DNA from: Carallia brachiata
Taxonomy: Eukaryota > Streptophyta > Magnoliopsida > Malpighiales > Rhizophoraceae
Reading direction: 5' to 3'
Length of the DNA: 64,000 nt
Assembly: GCA_021464245.1 (NCBI GenBank)
Contig: JADCRB010000001.1
Coordinates: 1,767,715-1,831,714, forward strand
Numbering within the stretch: the first letter of the stretch is position 1; every line of letters starts with the position of its first letter. The notes under the pieces were generated by a model. It did no database searches. It had not been told where the DNA came from and saw nothing but the letters and a program-made list of their open reading frames with translations. A program made the position numbers and the translations under genes. Shown here piece after piece: positions 25,801 to 38,100 of the stretch.

Positions 25801-28800
25801 CAACAGGATGATACTCTTTGTTCAACTGCAGCACTTGCTTTGATGATGATAGCAAACGTGGGAATCTAACAGGATTCAGTTCGTTATTTTTTGGTTTTAA
25901 AATGGACTGTCTGGAGCCAATATGTCCGTCTGGCCAGCCATCAGAAGTGCTGGCAACAGTTAAAGAGCTCAGAAACTCAAATAGGAAACCTACAGCCAAG
26001 CTTGACCTATATGCAGGATGCGAAGTACCATCTTCGGGTACAACAGTGGCTATAACTAAATTAACAGCTTCATGCAGAACATCTAAAGATAAAACTTTGC
26101 CAGCTAAAAATTCTTCTACCTTTCTCGCTCTAATAGCATGCTTAGTGCCATAAGCGCCGAAAGCCAACTGACACCTGATTAACACCACTCCACCACACGA
26201 ATTTAAGTAGGAAACTTCAGCCAAAAAAGCAGCATTTAGATAAGGTAAAGCATTTCCAAGGGGTCGTGGTGCAGCTCGATAGGTTTCAAAAAACAACTTA
26301 GTATCTGCCACAGTAGATGAGTTCTTAATTGGCTCCCAGTTCGGGATTTTAATTCTTAAAAGCACGCTTGTGTAATCCAATGTAGATCTCTCCAGAAATT
26401 CTTCCAGGGTAAGCAATTCATGTGTTCTGCCCGTTATTATATCAACACAAGAACCAGCTGCAAGAAGTATCGTGGCGATGTCCGAAGGAAAATGTTTCCT
26501 TTGTGCCATCACCAAATTGCCCCCAATACTACCCATATTTCGCACAAATTGAGAAGCAATCTTCTCCATGTGAGTTGCAATTTTTTTGAACACAATCTCG
26601 CACTCTGGGAAATCTCCACTTTTATTTTCCGTTTTTAGATATTCGATAACTTTAGAAATAGTCACAGATGCTCCAATTTCTACTCCTTTCTGATTCCTCC
26701 TAATCACAGAGAGCTCAGGAATGAACCTTAGATCAATGTATGTATCATGGCTTTCCAGTTCCTTATAGTAACCCATTGCAGTGTTACCGACCACTAGTTT
26801 CATCCTGGTTCCATTGCTGACATCATTGGTCTTCAGTAGGCCTTGAAGCTCTTCAACAGAGACAGGATGGTACCATGAGAATCTTTCAGAATCCAAAAGC
26901 AAAGAAGGTTTTATTTCCCTTTTCAAAAATTCCGGGAAGGTGCAAATCTCAGAACTATGGTCATAAAAAGGTAACCTACTTCTCTTTACTTCTGGACTCT
27001 CTTCCTTTCTCCAGTAAAAGTTAAGGCCTAAGTCCTCCATATCAACATCAGCAGCAAAACTTTTGCATGCATCGGCAATAGGTCGATAACCAGTACATCG
27101 ACAAAGATTTCCTGCTACAGCCTTTTCAGCTTCAACAACAGTCAGCTTGGAAAATCCTGGAGGGGGTTCTGGCTGATCAGTCTTTTGAGCATTAACAAGG
27201 GCCCCAAAAAGTGAAATGCACATTCCAGGAGTGCAAAAGCCACATTGGGAAGAATGAAATCCAGCAAACCTTTGGTGAATAGGGTGGAATCCCGCATTGC
27301 TGTTTCCAAGGCCTTCGCTCGTTGTAATTGAGCATCCATTCACGCTACAAAGCAGTGTGAGACATGAAGATATTGTTAAATCTTCAACATGGTCATGCAC
27401 AGGATCGTACTTGGAGAGTAGAACAACACAAGCTCCGCAACCACCTAATCCATAAATAAGTACAAGAAACCATTAACAAGTAGAACACTCACAATCTTGC
27501 TCTTCATTAGTCTTTATGATGCAAATTTTAATTTTTGTCATAAACCACAATAGCAGAGCCTTGATTTTGTCGGAGAACAATTCCACATCAGTGGGAGAAG
27601 TAAAGAAAGAGGGGTATATAAATTAATGGAAAAACCAACTAAAATAGTTGAAGTCATTTTAGTAAAAGGTAAATCCATATCAAGTCTCTTATCAAGCCTG
27701 ACACTCCAACCAATACTGAGTCCAAACAATCAAGAAGTCCATGGAGCTTGCAGATAAAAATTCCCATAGTGGTATCCAAGCCCAAGCCCGACACTCCAAC
27801 TCAATACTGAGTCCAAACAAATCAAGTCTATGGAGCTTGCAGATAAAAATTCCTACAATGGTATCCGAGCCCACTAGTGTGATCCTGAGACCCATGTAGA
27901 TGAATCAACAAAAACCCAAGTGAAGTAAACAATCCACCAGCAAGAAGGTAGTGAAGAGATTGCACTTGGGTTAATGAGATAGAAGAGGATCTAGACTTTG
28001 GAGACCCTGGACACAATTTCAAGCTTGAGGCTAATGAATGACTGAAGGGGGCCACTTCGTGAAAGAAAGAGGGACATATAAATAAATGGAAAAACTAAGA
28101 GGGACATATAAATCAATGGAAAAACTAACTAAAATCTTTTAGACTATTTTAATGAAAGGTGGATCCATATCAAGTCCGTTATCAGACCCGACACTCCAGC
28201 TCAATGCCGAGTCCAAACAAGTCAAGTCATGTAGCCCGCAGATAAAAATTCCTACAAATTTTCAAATCAGGTAACCAAGATAAACACGTGGCAAATAGAA
28301 AATTTAAATATCACTGGCAAAAAAATAGAACCCTCCAACTCAGAACAAGGTTTTAGTTATTGCACTAATTGAAAGGAGTCAAAATAGATTGATCAAAGCC
28401 CCAACAAATGCATATATCCTTGTTCATTGCGCTTTAATAGACTCTCTGACTAACGTTTCTTTGCTTCTCATAAAATGGTACAAAGCCTTTGTCTCCGTGA
28501 CAATCATGTGTGAAAAAAAGAAAGCCACACGCCTTGCATCAATTACAAAGCCAGGTAACTAAGTCTGCTAAAAGTATGTGGTTGTCAACTTGCAAGGATG
28601 AAATTTTCTGAGTCTGTTCCTCTGCTTTCTCACCGCCCAAATACAACATCACCGCCGAAGCAACCACACACTGTCATCTAAGAATAAGTTCACGCAACCA
28701 AACAAGCTTAAGCAGGTTGGCCACAAGAGGAAAGCCCTTAGGGAAGGCTGGAAGTTCAAATCCCAACTCCCTCAAATTTCCACAAAATATAGACTTTGAT

Positions 28801-29467
28801 TCTGACGTACCGAAAAAAAAATCACAAATATCAATCAGCCTAAAGCAGGAGGATACAGCCAATTTCACACAACCTTACCCATCCATGGGGAGGTTTGTAG
28901 ACAAACAAATCTAGAAAATCTTCTAAATTACAGACACAAAGGCACTTGCTCCAAACTATCTACACCCTATACATACACCCTATAACTCAAGGGTCAAATC
29001 CAACTCATAAAAGCACTTGAAGCATATGACTTGTGAATTAAAAATCACAAAAACATGGTAAAAATACCACGCGAAACACGGATACTTCATAGCAAAGTCC
29101 ATCGTCGAAAATAAAGGAAACCCATCAAACCAAAGGAAAACCCCATAAAGTTCCAATCTTGGCATTCGCTTATATATAGACGGAGAGAATACAAGCATAT
29201 ACACTGGCAAGTCCACAAGAACATACAAAAATATGATAACTTGAGAGAACACAAATATCTGAAAAGCAAAGGCAGAGAGCAAGAAAAGAGGGAAAATTTT
29301 GAAGTACCTTCACCACAGCTGAGCTTGACGCTCTTGAAACGGGTCCGAGTACGCAAGAACTCGAGCAAAGTGGTTGAAGGGTCGATGCTGGATATCTCAA
29401 ACCTCTCTCCGTTAACTGCAAAAACCAGCCTGCCGCCTCCGCCTCTTGCTTCTCTCTCAGCTTCCAT
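19875..29467 (-). CDS. AAO: Aldehyde oxidase (molybdo-flavoenzyme, AAO family)
   Basis: Oxidises aldehydes such as abscisic or indole-3-acetaldehyde to acids with O2, in the cytosol. Ten exons: 29467-29308, 27444-25759, 25480-25221, 25076-24867, 24658-24440, 22490-21525, 21310-21215, 20970-20872, 20617-20428, 20098-19875. All phases agree and give 1369 residues, normal for plant AAO. The N-terminal 2Fe-2S domain has Cys51, 56, 59 and 81; the second 2Fe-2S domain has Cys121, 124, 168 and 170. The FAD domain contains VVGNTAMGYYKE (family usually NTGMG) and NMGSIGGNL. The molybdenum domain has GGGFGGKAMRS, where xanthine dehydrogenase has Glu in place of that Ala, then AMRAPGEVQGS, and GEPPL carrying the catalytic Glu (about residue 1299). 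The intron after exon 7 starts with GC. Introns 1 and 5 hold TRIM-like insertions. The exact AAO isoform and substrate cannot be decided. Confidence 0.95.
22790..24090 (-). mobile_element. Array of TRIM-like LTR retroelement fragments in aldehyde oxidase intron 5
   Basis: Read on the minus strand, LTR-like starts TGTTGGAATT(G/A) occur at 24083, 23702 (truncated) and 22968, with a variant at about 23612. They are followed by (A/G)TATCCCAC or similar, then AAAAAGTT and a block ending in AAAAATACAA. After three of the ends come copies of the plant initiator-Met tRNA primer-binding site (canonical TGGTATCAGAGCC): TGGTATTAGAGTC at 23339-23327, AGTATCAGAG at about 23415-23406, and TGTATCAGAG at about 23890-23881. 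Purine-rich tracts such as CTTGAGGGGGAG (22980-22969) precede the LTR starts. No gag or pol is encoded. The element lies in the same orientation as the host gene. Confidence 0.7.
23127..23305 (-). repeat. Tandem duplication inside the TRIM internal region
   Basis: A segment of about 90 bases with CGTTTNAAGAACTCACCCAA, GATCTTTTT and GGGTCTCACTCAAGATC appears twice in a row (about 23127-23215 and 23217-23305). This length variation lies between primer-binding site and polypurine tract of the retroelement remains. Confidence 0.65.
27590..28257 (+). mobile_element. TRIM-like retroelement in aldehyde oxidase intron 1
   Basis: Two LTR-like segments (about 27591-27768 and 28060-28252) share AAAGAAAGAGG, ATATAAATNAATGGAAAAAC, GATCCATATCAAGTC, GACACTCCA, GAGTCCAAACAA and GCAGATAAAAATTCC. 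A partial third copy is at 27784-27857. Primer-binding-site matches follow the left copies: TGGTATCCAAGCCC at 27770 and TGGTATCCGAGCCC at 27859, against canonical TGGTATCAGAGCC. A polypurine tract, TGAAGGGGGCC, lies just before the right LTR. The internal part is about 190 bases and non-coding, which fits TRIM rather than a full retrotransposon. Orientation is opposite to the host gene. Confidence 0.7.
28680..28830 (+). mobile_element. Possible tRNA-derived SINE in aldehyde oxidase intron 1
   Basis: The sequence TTAAGCAGGTTGGCC resembles a pol III A box. AGTTCAAATCCCAACTC, about 50 bases later, resembles a B box. The segment ends in an A-rich tract near 28813. No tRNA cloverleaf can be completed, so this is not a tRNA gene. 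Target-site duplications were not found. Confidence 0.35.
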
Positions 29468-29499
29468 TGTATCTCTGGTGATGGTCCCTTAGAAATTGG

Positions 29500-32170
29500 A
29501 ACTTTCCTGAAAAAACTGAAGGCCGTACTTAGTTTGTCGGAAACAAAAAGGTTTGCTTTCTACAAGTGAAATGACATTGGTTACATCATCGTCGGCTGTG
29601 TCCGGAAGTACTGTGACTGGCAGAGGTTAAACAGTTCGTCAGTATCAGTATGTAGGTGACCTCATTTGTGGGTTTGAAGCCACAGGATATTTTATTGTCG
29701 TTTTCGTTCAATTTCTCTTACTATCTTATTCAATCTCTTTCTTATTTTTTTTATATGTAAATAAAATAGTAACTTAAACTTTAATTAATATGAAAAAAAA
29801 GTTACCGGATTCCTAAATAGGCTGGTGCCAGTCTACGCCGACCATAAGTATAAATTAGTTACCATCACATGATGTCACAATCATTGGAGCCCTTTCTCTT
29901 TTTTCTTCTCTTTGAACATTAAATTTTGCTGATTCTCTCTGTCTTTTTTCCTTTTAAGATTGTCAACGTGTAAGAAATTTGAGAGTTTGATGATGGGGGG
30001 AGGCACTTAAATCAAGTGGTGTTCAATTTTTGATTTGTGGGGGAAAAAGATGAAAGGAAATTGGGGCAGCGCCTTCAATTCCGTGTTAGATTTTCCTTCT
30101 TGGGATGGAAACGGGCCAAATGGCTGATTCTAGCAACAGCATCATCTCGCGGTTAACTTGGCACGTTGCAGACCTGACTTCAGATCATATTATTATGACT
30201 GTTTGAATTTGTGACCTCATCGTCAATTTGAATCATGCATTGAAAATTAAAAAAGTACAGTCAATGAGTGCAAAGCAACGTCTGGAACTCATCGTTGATT
30301 GCATTACTAAAGGTCCTTATTGGTAAATTTCTAATGAAAAAAAAAAAAAAAGAAAGTGAGAAGAAAATAAAATTTTTTTATTTTTTTATTAATTTAAATG
30401 ATTATTTTTTATTTTTTTCATAAATTATTATTTATTTTTTTCTTTATAACTTTTTAATTATTATTTTTTATTAATTATAATATTATTATTACTATACTAT
30501 TTTCTATTTATTTCTTTATTATTCACTTTCTATACAAAAGTTATCATTCTAGTGATTTCAAAATTTTAATTTTTTTTAATTTATAAAAAATCCTATTGAA
30601 TATATAAAAAAATAAAATAAAATTAATAAAAATTAAATCCTCTACCTCATAATTAAAAGATATTCTCTTTAATTATTAGAGTAAATACTCGTCCATTGGC
30701 AATTTAAAGGGTGTGAATTTGTTGGGACTTATATTAACTAATTCCCACGTGCTCTGCGGTCGCGGTGCCAGACGAGTACGCTCCGCAAAGATGTGCTAAC
30801 TGTTGACTGAATTTGAATTCTGCGGTTTTTTTTTTGCTTACTGAGCGTTTGCTCCATAGTTTCCTCGTATCATCAAACAAAATATTGTCCAGATAGCATA
30901 TAAATTAAAATAATTAGTATATTTTATGTAATTATAAAAAAATATATAGATTACAAAATTATTAATATTTTTTATTTTACACTTTATTTTTATAATTACA
31001 TAAAATATATTAATTATTACAATATAAATATTATGTAGATACTTTTTTATATGATCATCACTTTTTTCCTGGCTCCAATAACGTTATCATTTATATCATG
31101 TAATACTGTTTAATTAAGCTTATACATAACGGGTCAGTTGTGGAGTTTTTATTTATTTATTTATTTATTTTTTAAATTTACTATTCTAAGTTGGATCTAC
31201 ATACCTTCGATCTCCACCATTCGTATACAAGATTTTTTGATTTCCACGCACTGTCCCCAACCATGCACATGCACTTCCTCCGTTACTAATTGAGTCCTTT
31301 AAGATTACAAACAAAAAAAATGATTTTTATTATTTAAAAAGTTATTGATATTTTATATTTATAATTATATTTTATATTTTATTAAATTAAATATTTTATT
31401 ATTTAAATTTATTTTCCTAATTTGAATTATTTTCTGTTTAGAATTTTATTTCTAATCTATTTCAAATTTTGTTCTTAATTAATTTCGTCAATCCAACTCT
31501 ATAAATAAGTTTCAATATCAATTTTATTATTCAATCTGTTTATAAGAATTGATTATTAATTTTAGAATATTTTTCGAATAAATTCTAATGTTTTACAGGC
31601 AAATTTCTACATAACAATGATGAATTTCCGTTGTTTTTTTTATATTTTTAAATGAATTGCAGAGTTGTTAGTTAGGTTCTTCTTTGTCCTACATCAGACC
31701 GACCCCAAAAAATAAGTCGTTCGGATTTGATTGTCACGTTTAATCTTTAATGATGCTTGATTCTCTAGACGTTCCAAAGCTCCATGGATTATAAGGCTTG
31801 AACTTTACCAGACATGATTAAGCAATTTTGGGTTGAATGCACAAACGTCCCCTTGTTCGCCAGTCGTATAATTAAAAAAAAAAAAAAAAAAAGCCTTTCC
31901 CCTTGCTTTCCTTTTTCTCCGTGGCTCAAACATTTACTTCAAAATTTCAAAATTCATTGCACAATGGATCCAAGACAACGTAATTTTACCTCTTTACCTC
32001 TCTATACACGAATTTTGCACCCATAAATTACATTACTATGCACTTAGATACTCCTCCTACTGCCTCTAACAAAAAAAAAAAAAAAAAAAAATTGAAGCTC
32101 TCAAAACCCAACCCTTTCAGTGCGCCAGCTGAATCTTAAAAACGCTGGTCAACACCACATTCAAAAGGGG
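29500..32170. other. Intergenic DNA between aldehyde oxidase and FANCM
   Basis: AT-rich. It should include the aldehyde oxidase promoter (above 29467) and the FANCM 3' end (below 32181). Apart from the palindromic element at 30893-31066 and a (TTTA)n microsatellite near 31148-31172, no gene or RNA is seen. Confidence 0.45.
30893..31066. mobile_element. AT-rich palindromic MITE
   Basis: Inverted arms: ATAATTAGTATATTTTATGT then AATTATAAAAA on the left, and TTTTTATAATTACATAAAAT then ATATTAATTAT on the right. The flanks begin AGATAGCATATAA and end TATGTAGATAC. It appears related to 13125-13308. Confidence 0.6.
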
Positions 32171-32180
32171 AATAACGTCA

Positions 32181-35100
32181 CTATATCCCAAGGTCAAAAG
32201 ACGGAGAACTGTACAGATCAATATTTTGAGCATGTGATTTTGGAATCGTGTCCTGCTTTTGTATGTCCATATCTGACCTCTTTTTGAGGAGCAATGCGGC
32301 TTGTGCCTCCACAGCATCGAGATCAAGGCCCTCAAAAAATTGATCATCATGATACGCGTCACCATTGGCACAGATTGGTTTCCTGCACCCTGCTCGAATG
32401 CGTCTCTTCCGGAAACCTTCAACTGCAAAGAGAACTCTTTCTGCAAGTTAATCACGGGGATAGGACCTGATTGACAAAAGCTCAATTTTCTTTTCCTCAC
32501 TTCCAAGATCGTTTCCTTTTTACTTGGAAAATCCGTGGTTGCTGATCCGATTCCTGCAGAGATCATCTCTGAGTTCATTTGAAGGGATTCTGAATCTTGC
32601 CTCGCTGACTGATCAGTGGATTCGGTTTGAGGTGTCCGGAGAGAATACGATGTCTTGACCAAGGAACTTCCACTTTCATCCGTTCTATTAACGTGATCCC
32701 TACAATCCGGAGTAACGGTGGCAGAGGCACTTGATTCTTTCTCCATTGGTGATTGGCTGAGCAAAGAACGTCTGTAGCACAGCATTAATCAGGATAAAAT
32801 GCCAATACTGACTTTTAAAGTGACAGAATTGCAGACAGACAGCATCTCTATTTCACTTTAATTACATAATTCTATGAAATTAATATTTACAATATATGCA
32901 TCCTCTACACTGCAACAAGGCAGTAACTCCAATACTTCAAAATATCAAAACTACTGATGAATCTGCCTCTGTAGTGCGCGCGCGCGGCGCGTGTGTGTGT
33001 GTGAGAGGAGAGAGAGAGAGAACCTGTAGACAGCCATCATGTCAACTTTACTAGCTTCAGCTTGGGTACTTCCCACCGTAGGATTTATCCGGTCATCTAT
33101 AAAACTATCCATGAAACTGTCATCAGAGCTTCTATCTTGGTCATCTTCCTCATCACCAGATATCTCAGCCTCGGAAGAGACCCTGAGAAAAGCCAACATT
33201 CATTTAGATAAACCAGCATGGAAGAGATTCAGTAAATTTACCATTTTCTGAACATCGGTTAGTTTTTCCAACAAATTTCTGAATAAAACAGAATTTTGCC
33301 TCAAATAATTGAAGAAACAGAAGTTTTATTGTCAAAACATTTTTTTGATGCTTAAAAAATGATTACCAATATTTTGGAAAAGAAAGAGTTTGGCAGAGCA
33401 TCATTAATCATCAAAACATGAACTTACTCAGCTTCCTCATCAATGAAGACCCTGACATTGTCAACTTGCTTCCTTTTACCTGCTCACAACCTTATGGAGT
33501 GAATATTGACTGACAATCATTAAGTTTATTACTGTGATGCAGTAAATCTAATACAAAATCAGGCCACCTTTTCGTTGCTTACTCTGTTTTGAAAGGCAAT
33601 GGGAGGTCTTTCAAACGTTGCAATTGGAGCTGAAGAATTTTCTTTCAAGCTTTTCAGATTCCTGTTTTTTCTGATGTCTCCAAGTTTACGAAGTCTTTTG
33701 AACTTGCGTGCTGGTTTAGCACTTGCTGACTTGCCTCCAGAACTCAAAACCCAATCTCTGCTACAGCTGCTTCTCGTAGAATTTGCCATGGGACTTCTAT
33801 TTTTGTCAGCCATTGGAGATATCTTGGAACGTCCAACATTTTCAATTATGTCTTTCACCTTAAGTAATGGAGTCTGAATTTCTTCATAAGCAAGAGAAAC
33901 ATTGGCATTTCTTTGATACGGACTGCCTTCCACAGCTGTTCCACTTATCCTTGGGGGATTTAGCATCAGTTCGGGGCCAAATTCCTCAGGTTGAACAAGC
34001 TTTGGAGCCAGAGAAACAGTTATTTTACTGCAAGGTCCTGCAAAATCCAAATGTCAAGACACATATTAATTAATCAAATACATCGGTTAAAGGTAATGAA
34101 CGCTTGCAATTTATGAGTTTATATAACATATGGAAATCTGTATCATGGGACAAATACCAACCACCATCTCTGATTGGAGACTCTGGGACAACACCAGTTT
34201 GGATCATATTAGTTAGCCGTGGACTCAGTTCAGAATCCCCAAGATTATTGCTGCATTCATCAGCCTGCACCCATGATGCCTTGATTCCCAATGGATCAAA
34301 AGCCTCACTAGGACAATCTGCTTCATTCACTTGATTTCTGTTCAAAATTGGAGCCATGGGAATTGCCCCAACCCAATCCAACGGTTTCTCACTGTAGACA
34401 TTGGGGCTCGATATCATGGATGCCGCTAGAGACACATAATTTTTAAGTGGTCTCTGCGTAGTTGTAACATCTAAAGCATCTTTGAGTTGCATAGTTGCTT
34501 CCTGGAGTATTTCACCTGAATTTTCCAGATGGCCAAAATTATGCCTCAACCCATTTTCACCTCTGCAGTGCTAGGACTTGTACACTTAGAATTTGATGCT
34601 TCTTTTGAAGGAAATAAAGGAACCGACAAAATAAGGACCTTTCCAACAGCATCTACAGACACAAAATCTGAACCGAAAAGAAAGGAATGTGTTGGACGAT
34701 TTTGGCCACCTAGATCTGGAATTTTATTCTTATTCTCACTTCCGACAACCCTCACTGGTGATAATTCAGAAGTTGCTGCAGTTTTCTGTGAGCTAGCTCT
34801 CGGAGAATCATCCCAAATCAGTAAATCTACAACAATATTTTAAGAGGTTCAGACAAAATACAAATGAAGCACATGCAGTGCAGTGTTTGCCTTATCGATG
34901 TTAGGTTTATACCATCTACATATCCATTTTAGAAGTAGAACAGTTGGTAAGTAACAAACAATTTTCCAAAATGAATTGCAATTCCCACAATGCATAAGGT
35001 AAGGCTAGGAGTTAAGAGGCAAAAAGAATTGTTGAAGAAAAATTTAGAAATTACACTACATAAAGATAAAATTAGACATGAGATATGACATTAACTAAGA

Positions 35101-38100
35101 AAGTGATCCATTTTAGCTGAAAGTATTGGATAGCAAACAAAGTAATAGTTAGACTCCCCCAAGCCCAACATTTTTTCTCCACTTGTTGATTGTTTTATTT
35201 TTGGCCCCAGAGATCCAACAGAAACTAGAAAGGCACAATGGATAAATTGTAAGCCTAAAATTTAAATGTTTGTTGAAGTAAACAAACACATGAGAATTAT
35301 ATCCAGAACTATAACCAATTCTTATGTATAAATAGGATATATAAAGCCCGGTCCAATTCATTCCATACAAAATATAAAATGCAGAAAGTTGCTTGAATAC
35401 CAATGTTGTTATATGAGATTTTCAACATTAGCAGATATAATACCTTCACTGTTGTCCTCTTTTCCGGTGATATTTACTAGCAAGCAACCACCTGAGTGGA
35501 CTTCATCCTGCACAAATAGGAATAAATGCGTAAGCACAACAAAAAAAAAGAGGAGAGCATTTATAGCACAAAAATTGAACAAACCTGAACATTGAAAGTT
35601 CCGCTGTCCTTAGAAAAGGATAAACCTTGCAAATGTTGCATTGCATCGATCAGCATGTCTGTTCTGTGAGAATGCATTACTTTATGCACTCTAGAAGGAA
35701 AATCCTGGAAACGAGGGAAGGCAATAAGAGATGGTCTCCAAGCATCTCCAATGGTGCGCTGGAAGTACTTGGCAAGTAAATCAGTCTCTGCAACAGTAAG
35801 CTTTTCTTTGAAAACAGGCGTCTGGATAGCAGTATCATCTTTCACTTTCTTCCCACGAGGAATAAAGCGGTCAATAGACATCTCTACAAACTGAACTTCC
35901 GGTTTAAAAATATGTGGAATCTGCAATAAACATAGATTTATAGAGTTATACTAACAGCTATTAATGGTAAGAGATATGCTCAAGCAGCTTACAAATAAAT
36001 ATCACCATTCTTGGACTAGAATGAAAATTGAAGCTATTTATCCCTCCATCATGCATGTGTTTCTTAATCGCCCTACTGCTTGCCTGCTTTCGCATATAGC
36101 CTTTCAATTCTGACCCTTCACAAGCTAAAACCAGTGAACTTTGTCAAGGAACGTCTGGTAGAAGAATTGTCAAAATGAAAAACATGATCCGATAGGAAAA
36201 ATTCTTTGCAAAAATAATATAAAAAAGACTGAAGAAGGATATCAACTCTGCCATCATGCTTCCTCCCAGTTCTGCCCATGCGCTGAATCATTCTCAATGG
36301 GGACACATTAGCATCAAAACATATTACAAGATCAACTTCCATGATGTCCAGACCTTCTTCACCTATTGATGTAGCAACAATGACATTGTATCCCCCAGCT
36401 CGAAATTTCTGCAAGAGAATGAAGAAAATGCGCATATAAAAAAAAAAAATGAAGAAAATTCAAGGGGCTCAGAAAATAGTAGTGACTAGTGTACCTGCAA
36501 AACAGCCTGTTGAACTTTTTGCGACTGGCCTTTCAATGCTTTTCCTGTAAGATAATACGAGTAAACAAGTGTCCCAGAAATGATTATCACATGAATCACA
36601 TCTACTGCAATGAAATAACAAAAATATAAAACAGTGGTGCCATATTTTATTAAAAATAGGTTAAAGAACGGAATAACAAACCTGAGCTTTGACCAATAAA
36701 CTCGGTTGCTCGAACTAAATCCCCAACATTTGCTAATGCATCCATGATATCCCTGACAGCAAATATCATGGCAAGGCAAAACTTTTTCAGCTTGGAGGAT
36801 AATTACACAACAAAAGAACTACACGTTAAGAAACTCATTTTTACCTTACACTTCCCCTAAAATTGGAGAATATTATAATCCTTGAGTTTTGCAGGTCCTT
36901 TGTTCCTGCAACAAAGCAGAAGGCATCAATTTCAGAACTCATGAATCAAAGTTGGGATGTTGAATTCATCACTATGTGTATGTTTTTCATATTCTGACAT
37001 TCAACAGCATTTTGTAAACTCTTGGCATGCTGGAACCCAAGCCAGATTGCTGCCCATATCCTCCCAATTCCACCATAAGAAATCCATATTCAAGTTTTCC
37101 CAAGTGATCTTTGAAAACTATCAGTTTTAAGCAAAAACATAACTGAAATAATAAAAATGTTATGTGAATCAAAAACCTGAACTGCTGTACGTGACAAAAT
37201 ATGGCATGCCACTCACTTAAATGCTCAATCAGTATTTCCAACATTTTTGACAATTTTGGACTAGGTGCACCATGAGACAAGCTTTGCTGCATCAAAAGTT
37301 TTACTTTCCTGATATCTTCATTTTTACTCATCAGTCTCGCAAAAGGCCTGCAGCAATCAACATCAAACAGATTAAGCCCACAATCACAGAAAGGCAAGTT
37401 ACAATTAATCTTTTATGTGATAGCATATTCATGTTCCAAACACTCGCAGCATGCTGTGAGGCCTCCACACTGACCAAACAAAACATAGATGGCATTAAAT
37501 ATACCCATAGGCCGATTTTAATATTTCAAGCACCATTTGGTGAAATTTGACCAAATCAAGCATCATCTGTTCATGAAATTATCATAAAGGGCAGAGCACA
37601 TTCTAGCAGAGGGTATCTCACCGTTGAGATTGTGGCCATGGAAAACATCTGTTAACAAGTCCTATTTTTCATTGATATCATTGCACACCATATAACATTG
37701 ACCGATGACGTTATCAAATCCATATGATATTCATCAAATAGAAGTAATATATACAAAAATTTATTGTTTATTTGATAAGAGTAGTACTGAAGAGGAGTGC
37801 ACAAAAACATGCCCTTGTTTCAACTTTTCTTCTAGCATCTCATATGCTGGCTTTACCCCATGACTTGAAAGGAGCTTGCGGATGTGATAAAGGGTGATAA
37901 GACCCGCAAAGTAAGCTTCAATCTCTCCATACTTGCTCTGGGGAAGGTCTGGCGGAGGTGCACGGCGAAATCTATCCCTTGAATTAAGTAAATCAGGTGG
38001 ACTTAACTGTCATATGACAAATGCAAAATGTAAGAAACTAGAGAGAATCTGATGGTTTCATTAGATCATTATCATCATGCCAGATAGCACACCAACCAAA

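Noticed and set aside
28690..28790. tRNA gene
   Set aside because: B-box-like sequence is present but no acceptor stem or cloverleaf can be formed.
32340..32520. A small intron to fix the FANCM exon 23 frame
   Set aside because: The only donor-acceptor pairs with correct phase give introns of 44-53 bases, below the usual plant minimum, and would remove the conserved VINL block.
34507..34640. A small intron to fix the FANCM exon 19 frame
   Set aside because: The phase-compatible choices are 23 or 65 bases with poor donors and would remove conserved sequence (the LSVPLFPS block).
33039..34843. Several plus-strand ORFs of 68-104 codons
   Set aside because: They are antisense shadows of FANCM exons 19, 20 and 22.
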